Positions 6,263 to 11,161 of a stretch of DNA of 11,161 bases are shown here, piece by piece. Every line of letters begins with the position of its first letter. The stretch's first letter is position 1. Source of the DNA: JBDKGD01 sp964513095 (lineage in GTDB: Bacteria > Patescibacteriota > Minisyncoccia > UBA6257 > 2-01-FULL-56-20). Location of the stretch: positions 1 through 11,161 of the forward strand of contig CAZELH010000028.1 of NCBI GenBank assembly GCA_964513095.1, in the 5' to 3' direction. The notes below the pieces were generated by a model that saw only the letters and a program-made list of their open reading frames with translations, ran no database searches and had not been told where the DNA came from. A program made the position numbers and the translations under genes.

Positions 6263-8926
6263 ATGCCAAATTTCCATCGATTTACCATTAAAGCACAAGA
6301 GGCGCTCCAAGCTGCGCAAGAATACGCAACCGTAAAACACCACGGTGAACTGCAAAGTTTGCACTTGTTATATACGCTCGTCCAAGACGGGCAATCACTC
6401 GTCCAGCCAATGTTATTGCGATCGGGGGTTGATCTGGAAAAATTATATCAACAGATAAACCTTGACCTTGAACGCATGCCTCATGCAACCGGTGAAGCGA
6501 CCGAGGGGCAATTGTACTTATCGCAAGAATTAATGCGCGTTCTTGATCAAGCGACAAAAGTAGCAACCAGTCAAAAAGACGAGTTTACTTCCTGTGAGCA
6601 CATGATACTGGCAATGGTGGACATTCCTTCGATTGCTGGAAACATACTGCAACAATTTGGAGTTCGTCGCGAGAATCTCTTTCGCGCGCTCGCACAGTTG
6701 CGAGGTTCGGTTCGTATCACAGACGAAACACCGGAAGCAAAATTTCAGGTGTTAGAAAAATACGCTATTAATATGACCGATAAAGCAAAAACGGGATCGT
6801 TGGATCCAGTTATTGGTCGCGAAGAAGAGTTGCGTCGATTAATTCAGGTGCTTTCTCGACGCACTAAAAACAACCCAGTACTTATTGGCGAACCGGGTGT
6901 AGGGAAAACCGCGATTGTGGAAGGATTGGCGCAACGCATTGTTTCGGGTGACGTGCCAGAGCCATTAAAAGACAAGCAAGTATTAATGCTTGATTTGGGA
7001 CTCCTTATTGCCGGCACGAAGTTTCGCGGCGAATTTGAAGATCGCTTAAAAGCCTTCATGAAAGAGGTAAAAAATTCCGCCGGAAAAATTATTTTATTTA
7101 TTGATGAAATTCACACAATTGTCGGAGCCGGAGCCGCCGAAGGAGCAATTGATGCCTCGAATTTATTAAAGCCCGCACTCGCGCGCGGGGAACTGCATGC
7201 TATTGGAGCAACTACGATTCGTGAGTATCAACGTTATATCGAAAAAGATCCTGCTTTAGAGCGTCGATTTTCTCCAATTATCGTTGATGAGCCAAGCATT
7301 GAGGACAGTATTGCGATCTTGCGGGGCTTAAAAGAAAAATACGAAATCCACCATGGTATGCGCATTAGTGACGAAGCAATTATTTCCGCGGTGAACTTAA
7401 GCGCGCGTTATATTAGCGATCGATTTTTGCCAGACAAAGCAGTGGATGTGATAGATGAAGCCGCCGCAGCTCGTCGTCTCGAAAGCGAAAGTATTCCCAA
7501 AGAAATTGATCGGGTGCGACACGAAATAACAAAATTGGAAGTAGAGCGTCAAGCGCTCTTGAAGGAAAGCGCTACCAAATCAAAAGCCCGCGTGACAGAA
7601 ATTGATGGACTACTAAAGAAATTAAAAGAAGATAATGAAGAGCTGTCTTCTCAGTGGCGCACAGAGAAAATAAAGTTTGAAACACTACACCAATTGCGTC
7701 AAAAGATAGACACGTTGCGTCGCGAAGTGGAAAAGGCAGAGCGAGAGGGGAATCTAGAGCGTGTCGCCCAGCTTATTTATGGCGAACTTCCTCAAGCGCA
7801 AAAAGATTTTGAATTATTCGAAAAGCGGAATTTCGGCACGCCAACCTCTGAAACGAGTAAGAAAAAAAGCAAAAAAATAGAATCCGCGCCATCATTCCTG
7901 AAAGAGGCGATAGATAAAGAAGATGTTGCCTCCGTTGTTGCTTTGTGGACGGGGATACCGCTTCATCGAATGTTGGAAACTGAAAGCCAAAAATTACAAA
8001 AAATCGAAGACGTTCTTGGTGCTCGAGTAGTCGGTCAAAGCGAGGCAATTTCAGCAATTGCTCACGCACTACGTCGATCTCGTGCGGGATTATCGGATAT
8101 TAACAAACCACTCGGGAGTTTTATGTTTCTTGGCCCAACGGGAGTCGGAAAAACGGAGCTCGCCAAAGCGCTGGCAGAGTACATGTTTAACGATGAAAAG
8201 GCACTTATCCGAATTGATATGTCGGAATTTATGGAACGCCACGCGACGAGTCGGTTGGTCGGCTCACCTCCAGGGTATGTAGGACATGAAGAAGGCGGAC
8301 AGCTCACAGAGATAGTTCGTCACAGACCCTACAGTCTCATTCTGTTTGATGAGATAGAAAAAGCGCATCCCGAAGTGTTTAACTTGTTGTTGCAAGTACT
8401 CGACAATGGGCGTCTTACCGACAGCAAGGGAAAAATTGTGAACTTTAAAAACTGCATCATCATTATGACGTCAAATGTTGGTAGTCAGTATTTGAAAGCA
8501 GTCAGCACAATAGGATTTCAATCAGAATCGGCAGCCGGCATGAAATCACAGGAAGAAACCTTCAAATCAAAAACCCTAGAAGCATTGCGCGAGCATTTTC
8601 GTCCTGAATTCTTGAATCGCGTTGACGACATTGTGGTCTTTAACCCGCTCACGCAAAAAGATTTAGAACACATCGTGGATATTCAATTGGAGGCAATTTC
8701 TAATCGACTCGCAGAGAGAAAGATAAAACTGACACTCGATGGCAGTGCCCGAAAATACCTTGTGTCCAATGGATTTGATCCGGAGTACGGAGCTCGTCCA
8801 CTAAAGCGACTTATGCAGAAAGTGATTTTAGATGCATTGGCTGATAAGATTATAAGTGGAGAAGTAAAAGATGGTGCAAAAATTAAAATTAATTGCAAAG
8901 CAGATTCCTTGGTCCTTAGCGTGTAG
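6263..8926 (+). CDS. clpB: ATP-dependent protein disaggregase ClpB (Hsp104 family)
   Basis: AAA+ hexameric chaperone that, in the known family, works with DnaK to pull polypeptides out of aggregates in the cytoplasm. At 887 aa it is a little longer than E. coli ClpB (857). Domains in order: Clp_N repeats (about 1-150). D1 has Walker A GEPGVGKT (209-216), pore loop TKFRGEFE (252-259), Walker B ILFIDE (277-282) and Arg fingers R334/R335. A long charged coiled-coil M-domain (about 405-550) separates ClpB from the short-M ClpC and ClpA. D2 has Walker A GPTGVGKT (624-631), pore loop GYVG (671-674), Walker B LILFDE (692-697), Arg finger R786 and sensor-2 GARPLKR (843-849). A lysine/serine-rich stretch (about 526-543) near the end of the M-domain looks slightly expanded. 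MPNFHRFTIKAQEAL is a normal ClpB start, yet no Shine-Dalgarno is adjacent. CIRCE control is predicted. Confidence 0.96.
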   Translation: MPNFHRFTIKAQEALQAAQEYATVKHHGELQSLHLLYTLVQDGQSLVQPMLLRSGVDLEKLYQQINLDLERMPHATGEATEGQLYLSQELMRVLDQATKVATSQKDEFTSCEHMILAMVDIPSIAGNILQQFGVRRENLFRALAQLRGSVRITDETPEAKFQVLEKYAINMTDKAKTGSLDPVIGREEELRRLIQVLSRRTKNNPVLIGEPGVGKTAIVEGLAQRIVSGDVPEPLKDKQVLMLDLGLLIAGTKFRGEFEDRLKAFMKEVKNSAGKIILFIDEIHTIVGAGAAEGAIDASNLLKPALARGELHAIGATTIREYQRYIEKDPALERRFSPIIVDEPSIEDSIAILRGLKEKYEIHHGMRISDEAIISAVNLSARYISDRFLPDKAVDVIDEAAAARRLESESIPKEIDRVRHEITKLEVERQALLKESATKSKARVTEIDGLLKKLKEDNEELSSQWRTEKIKFETLHQLRQKIDTLRREVEKAEREGNLERVAQLIYGELPQAQKDFELFEKRNFGTPTSETSKKKSKKIESAPSFLKEAIDKEDVASVVALWTGIPLHRMLETESQKLQKIEDVLGARVVGQSEAISAIAHALRRSRAGLSDINKPLGSFMFLGPTGVGKTELAKALAEYMFNDEKALIRIDMSEFMERHATSRLVGSPPGYVGHEEGGQLTEIVRHRPYSLILFDEIEKAHPEVFNLLLQVLDNGRLTDSKGKIVNFKNCIIIMTSNVGSQYLKAVSTIGFQSESAAGMKSQEETFKSKTLEALREHFRPEFLNRVDDIVVFNPLTQKDLEHIVDIQLEAISNRLAERKIKLTLDGSARKYLVSNGFDPEYGARPLKRLMQKVILDALADKIISGEVKDGAKIKINCKADSLVLSV

Positions 8927-9446
8927 GGTTGGTTTGGTGTGTATGGCAGTATGGTGGCAAAGTTCTATATTGTTTGCAGGAGCAATGCTGGTAAGTACGT
9001 TCTGGCCAATTGCGGGAAGTATTGAAATGATCCCAACTATGATTGGCTTAATTGCAATCGCACTGGCAATGCCATCAGTGGGTGTTTTGTGGACGCTTTT
9101 ATTGCTCCTCGCAATTCTTTTTTTGGCGATTAAGGACGTAATGACGGGAAACAAAGTCTCGTTGCATTTTTTAGAGTACGCAATTGTCGCGACAGGTCTT
9201 GTGGTTTTTTTTGCTCAAGCAACGCCATTCTTTAGTGTGTGGACGGTTCTATCCGCCATGGCCATAGCCATATGGCTATTTATTGTATTGCAGGGCGAAA
9301 CGAAAAATTATATACGAGCGGGGATCAGTGCCTTTGTATGGTGGCAGATACTCTTGGGAATTCTCTTTTTGCCGGTTTCGGTAGGCGTGCAGGCATTCTT
9401 GGCGTATATGGCCTTCGCTTGTATTGCGGAGTATCAAAAAGACTAG
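8871..9446 (+). CDS. Polytopic integral membrane protein of unknown function, overlapping clpB (191 aa)
   Basis: No family recognised. The protein is almost entirely hydrophobic, with about six or seven likely membrane spans: roughly residues 20-45, 53-68, 70-87, 101-117, 122-140, 152-170 and 172-187. These are joined by very short loops. It ends in a short charged tail (EYQKD). The start at 8871 has GGAG (8858-8861) 9 nt upstream and gives a basic N-terminus (MVQKLKLIAKQ) suited to a cytoplasmic end. It overlaps clpB by 56 nt in another frame, so translation is probably coupled. A later ATG at 8943, after the clpB stop, is possible but loses the basic segment. Co-transcription with clpB would place it under the same CIRCE control. 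It is unusually rich in Trp and Ala and has no conserved charged residues inside the spans that would suggest a transporter. Confidence 0.72.
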   Translation: MVQKLKLIAKQIPWSLACRVGLVCMAVWWQSSILFAGAMLVSTFWPIAGSIEMIPTMIGLIAIALAMPSVGVLWTLLLLLAILFLAIKDVMTGNKVSLHFLEYAIVATGLVVFFAQATPFFSVWTVLSAMAIAIWLFIVLQGETKNYIRAGISAFVWWQILLGILFLPVSVGVQAFLAYMAFACIAEYQKD

Positions 9447-9492
9447 TAAAAACAGGCTATAAACGGCAAAATCAGCCAAAATCTTTATATTA

Positions 9493-9522
9493 TTGACAAA
9501 TGACCCATAAATAGGGTACAAT
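9493..9522 (+). promoter_or_regulatory. Strong sigma70-like promoter of the winged-helix gene
   Basis: A perfect TTGACA (9493-9498), 18 bp, then TACAAT (9517-9522; five of six). The predicted transcription start is near 9529, only about nine bases before the ATG at 9538, so the mRNA would be almost leaderless. No Shine-Dalgarno is present, consistent with that. Confidence 0.8.
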
Positions 9523-9526
9523 ACCC
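9503..9526. promoter_or_regulatory. Possible operator: palindrome over the -10 of the winged-helix gene
   Basis: GGGTA-CAA-TACCC (9514-9526) is a perfect inverted repeat that contains the -10 hexamer. A further ACCC (9503-9506) makes an alternating ACCC / GGGT / ACCC pattern between the -35 and the start site. Its position and the DNA-binding domain of the downstream gene suggest self-repression; this is inference. Confidence 0.4.
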
Positions 9527-9537
9527 CCATTATTGAT

Positions 9538-10212
9538 ATGCATATACCTACCCCCATTGCCACGAGTATTCGGCGAACATTCTTGTTTGCCAAGGCCTGT
9601 ATTCGGGTGGCATCCGTAGTAAATGAGCCTATATTTCAGGGATTATTCAAAAAACACGCACTAACCCTTCTTGAGGCTGTTTCGCTTCAAGAAACCACTC
9701 GTGCTTCTTCTGAATTGGTGTTTTTGAGTTATCTTATTGAGCTTGCGCATGAAGCAAATGTAATACACCCAGATAATGTGGCAACCCTTGCAAAAGAGTG
9801 TGATGAAATTCAAAAAGAGATTCAAATGAATCAGTCGAATCTTGGTTATGGATCGGGTACAAAACAAGAAATGGTGCGTCCAATAGTGTTAGAAACAGAA
9901 GTAAAATCACACGATAACCACATTCAAGAAACTGGGGCGATAGCGCCAGATCCGATAGTCAAAAAGGAAGACGGTAATGTTCGTGGCGAAGAAGAGGAGA
10001 CTGACCCAGCCGGTTCGGATAAACGGCAAACGGCAATATTGGCAAAGATAAAAGAACTCGGCAATTGCCGTTTAAAGGATTTAATGGAGTTATTGCCGGA
10101 TGTCAGTGAGCGGACGATTCGCTATGATGTTCAAAAATTGGCTGATAAGGGAAGTATTGAGCGGGTTGGAGGGGGTGGTCCGTTCAGTTTTTATCGGATG
10201 AAAACCCCGTAA
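9538..10212 (+). CDS. Protein with an N-terminal helical domain and a C-terminal DeoR-like winged helix (224 aa)
   Basis: Probable DNA-binding regulator of unknown target. Residues about 162-222 read as a winged helix-turn-helix of the DeoR type: RQTAILAKIKEL, then LKDLMELLPDVS, recognition helix ERTIRYDVQKLADKG (191-205) and a Gly-rich wing ERVGGGGPFSFY. DeoR-family repressors normally carry this at the N-terminus ahead of a sugar-phosphate domain. Here it is C-terminal and no such domain exists. Residues 1-98 are helical (VASVVNEPIFQG, LLEAVSLQETTRASSELVFLS); this faintly recalls the second half of four-helix-bundle (IVS/Avd-like) proteins, without proof. Residues 100-161 are an acidic, probably disordered linker. 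The ATG at 9538 is adopted because it lies just after a strong promoter. No Shine-Dalgarno is seen. A palindrome in the promoter suggests autoregulation. Confidence 0.78.
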   Translation: MHIPTPIATSIRRTFLFAKACIRVASVVNEPIFQGLFKKHALTLLEAVSLQETTRASSELVFLSYLIELAHEANVIHPDNVATLAKECDEIQKEIQMNQSNLGYGSGTKQEMVRPIVLETEVKSHDNHIQETGAIAPDPIVKKEDGNVRGEEEETDPAGSDKRQTAILAKIKELGNCRLKDLMELLPDVSERTIRYDVQKLADKGSIERVGGGGPFSFYRMKTP

Positions 10213-10236
10213 AAGGTTGCCGATTGGGTAACTTTT
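10211..10236 (+). terminator. Probable weak intrinsic terminator of the winged-helix gene
   Basis: AAAAG-TTGCC (10211-10221, with G10216 bulged) pairs with GGTAA-CTTTT (10227-10236) around a GATTG loop. It begins inside the stop codon. The only T-run (four bases) is part of the stem, so termination may be partial and let transcription enter the structured region downstream. Confidence 0.45.
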
Positions 10237-10337
10237 GAAAGTGTTCGTCCGTTTGCTCTACTGATCCCAACTGTTCCTTATATTCACAAATAAGAACTAC
10301 TAAGTCTGTTATCTATGCGTGAGGCATGGAAAATATT

Positions 10338-10472
10338 CTTAGGTTATGTATGGCTGATTATAGATTTCTATTTTTGCCATCTCTGATGAAAGAAAAAGTG
10401 CTAGAAACTGGTTTTATCTGTATCGCAGTAAACCAGTAAAAATCCTTTTTAATTTGCCATACATAACCTAAG
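10338..10472. repeat. Perfect 17-bp inverted repeat enclosing 101 bp
   Basis: CTTAGGTTATGTATGGC (10338-10354) and its exact reverse complement GCCATACATAACCTAAG (10456-10472). A chance perfect 17-bp match at this distance is very unlikely. There is no clear target-site duplication in the flanks, so a miniature transposon (MITE) is possible but not supported over an RNA stem. Confidence 0.9.
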
Positions 10473-10478
10473 TAATAG

Positions 10479-10505
10479 AAGCCTCGCTAACGCGAGGCTT
10501 TTCTT
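10479..10505 (+). terminator. Intrinsic terminator after the large inverted repeat
   Basis: AAGCCTCGC (10479-10487) pairs with GCGAGGCTT (10492-10500) around TAAC, nine pairs, followed by TTCTT. The minus strand lacks a comparable T-run. It lies 131 bp before the next ATG, so it either ends a small RNA or attenuates the secreted-protein gene. Confidence 0.85.
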
Positions 10506-10636
10506 ATGTTAGGTTATTCGTTGTAAGCTGGCGGTTTGTAAAACCAAAGGTGTAGCGCGAACAATAGCAAGGTCGACGGCACCCCACAGTGCTGTATTCT
10601 CTAAAATAATATTTTGTCGTTTCTATATTTTATCTC

Positions 10637-11161
10637 ATGAGTAACAAACTAGCTTCAGTAGTGCTCTCAATCGCGACCACCGTGTCGTTGGTTGGCGCAC
10701 CTCTTTTGCCTGTTGCACATGCTCAGTCAACTTCAGATCTTCAAGCACAGATCGCAGCGTTATTGGCTCAAATCAATTCGTTGCAATCACAGCTCGGAAC
10801 TCAAGGTGGCGCAATGACCGGTACTTCATACACCTTTACCCGCGACCTCACCGTTGGTAGCCGTGGCGCTGATGTAACCGCTTTGCAAAACATCTTGATC
10901 TCAAAGGGCTTCTTGAAGGCTACAGCCACCGGATATTTCGGTGCGTTGACGAAAGCAGCCGTGTCAGCATGGCAATCATCTGCGGGAATCTCTCCTGCAG
11001 CAGGATACGTTGGTCCTAAGTCTCGCGCAGCCTTAAATGCAATGGCAGGAACCGGTACTGGTACCGGAACTGGCACTGGCACCGGAACTGGAACCCCAGT
11101 CCCAGGCAGCGGTCTTTCGATCAGCTTAGCTTCGGATAACCCAGCAGCCGGATCACTTATT
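10637..11161 (+). CDS. Secreted peptidoglycan-binding-domain surface protein, N-terminal part (cut by the right window edge)
   Basis: The first 175 codons are present, open to the end of the window. A signal peptide (1-29) ends in the type-I site AHA-Q. Residues 31-54 form a short Leu/Gln/Ala coiled coil (DLQAQIAALLAQINSLQSQL), probably for oligomerisation. Residues 66-137 are a PG_binding_1 repeat (LTVGSRGADVTALQNILISK, then TGYFGALTKAAVSAWQ). Eight Gly-Thr pairs (138-153) lead into the start of another domain (SISLASDNPAAGSLI). This order is typical of large, abundant cell-surface proteins of Parcubacteria. The family is thought to attach to cell-wall glycan outside the membrane; what the distal domains do cannot be seen. 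The ATG at 10637 follows an A/T-rich stretch with no Shine-Dalgarno. Codon choice differs visibly from its neighbours (many GCA, ACC, GGA), consistent with high expression. Confidence 0.9.
   Translation, partial: MSNKLASVVLSIATTVSLVGAPLLPVAHAQSTSDLQAQIAALLAQINSLQSQLGTQGGAMTGTSYTFTRDLTVGSRGADVTALQNILISKGFLKATATGYFGALTKAAVSAWQSSAGISPAAGYVGPKSRAALNAMAGTGTGTGTGTGTGTGTPVPGSGLSISLASDNPAAGSLI
11048..11095 (+). repeat. Gly-Thr repeat tract (eight GGN-ACN units)
   Basis: Eight 6-bp GGN-ACN units encode the flexible Gly-Thr linker after the peptidoglycan-binding repeat. The third bases vary, so the protein repeat is kept while the DNA is an imperfect microsatellite. Such a tract can change length by slippage or recombination without a frameshift when whole units are gained or lost. 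Confidence 0.9.

Larger units (their letters stand above)
10338..10505 (+). ncRNA. Candidate structured RNA (multi-branch fold) with its own terminator
   Basis: If transcribed on the plus strand, the 17-bp repeat forms a closing stem P1 around further hairpins. P2 is TTTCTA-TTTTT (10365-10375) with AAAAA (10393-10397) and TAGAAA (10402-10407). P3 is ACTGGTTT (10407-10414) with AAACCAGT (10430-10437), extended by CTG / CAG inside its loop. A weak A5 / T5 hairpin (10438-10450) follows. Together these give a compact branched fold of about 135 nt, followed after 6 nt by an intrinsic terminator, the usual end of a small RNA. No confident promoter was found directly upstream. It could be a free RNA, a 3'-derived RNA of the winged-helix transcript, or a leader attenuator of the next gene. 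It does not fit known bacterial RNA signatures I could recall. Confidence 0.4.
10213..10636. other. 424-bp gene-free region rich in hairpins
   Basis: No open reading frame with a credible start or composition was found here, and nothing matches a tRNA, tmRNA, SRP RNA or RNase P signature. It holds in order: the probable terminator at 10211-10236; a hairpin GTTC(C)TTAT / ATAAGAAC (10273-10297, 8 bp with one bulge, 8-nt loop); a small ATGC / GCAT hairpin (10315-10327); the large inverted repeat 10338-10472; an intrinsic terminator (10479-10505); a third copy of TTAGGTTAT (10509-10517); and a small GGTTT-GTA-AAACC hairpin (10533-10545). The last 90 bases lead to the secreted-protein gene and are A/T-rich near its start. 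Confidence 0.7.

Noticed and set aside
9264..9279. Perfect 16-bp palindrome ATAGCCATATGGCTAT
   Set aside because: It lies inside the membrane-protein gene, where a run of GCC/ATA/TGG/CTA codons for Ala-Ile-Trp-Leu makes it easily; no regulatory context.
10338..10472. Reading the 135-bp inverted repeat as a MITE or insertion remnant
   Set aside because: No target-site duplication, only one copy in the window, and internal hairpins plus an adjacent terminator fit an RNA better; genome copy number would decide.
10801..11082. Minus-strand reading frame beginning with Pro-Val repeats
   Set aside because: It is the antisense shadow of the Gly-Thr repeat and the peptidoglycan-binding domain; no ribosome site.

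Overview
The window looks like a piece of chromosome from a Candidate Phyla Radiation (Patescibacteria) bacterium, most likely a Parcubacteria-type lineage. This rests on recognising protein sequence patterns, not on a search. The right-edge gene has an architecture common in those genomes: signal peptide, short Q/L-rich coiled coil, peptidoglycan-binding repeat, Gly-Thr linker. The CTP synthase N-terminus and the FolD active-site context also look CPR-like. TGA is used as a stop (glyA and the 161-aa gene), so the code is not a UGA-recoded one. Several genes lack a Shine-Dalgarno site next to their start. I see no IS element, CRISPR array, rRNA or tRNA.

Layout. At the left edge is the first 34 codons of pyrG (minus strand). 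A 202-aa cysteine-rich orphan (265-873, +) follows and ends in a clear intrinsic terminator. A minus-strand block carries folD (934-1743), a 161-aa unknown (1864-2349) and glyA (2448-3677). GlyA and FolD are consecutive one-carbon/folate enzymes, but an intrinsic terminator separates folD from the other two. Two unknown genes converge at about 4030 (3709-4026 + and 4037-4750 -), with a plus-strand terminator lying inside the 3' end of the minus-strand gene.

The centre is a protein-quality-control block on the plus strand. A membrane-anchored HtrA-type protease (4855-6129) is followed by the disaggregase ClpB (6263-8926). ClpB is preceded by a perfect CIRCE-type inverted repeat (9-bp arms, 9-bp spacer) overlapping a good sigma70-like promoter, so HrcA control of clpB is strongly suggested. 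A polytopic membrane protein (8871-9446) overlaps the clpB 3' end by 56 nt. A strong promoter carrying a small palindrome then drives a 224-aa protein (9538-10212) with a C-terminal winged helix, possibly an autoregulator.

The 424-bp stretch 10213-10636 has no gene I can support, but it is rich in RNA-type secondary structure. It holds a perfect 17-bp inverted repeat (10338-10354 / 10456-10472) enclosing at least two more hairpins and followed at once by an intrinsic terminator. This is the best candidate for something undescribed: a small structured RNA, or an attenuator ahead of the secreted peptidoglycan-binding protein that starts at 10637 and runs off the right edge.
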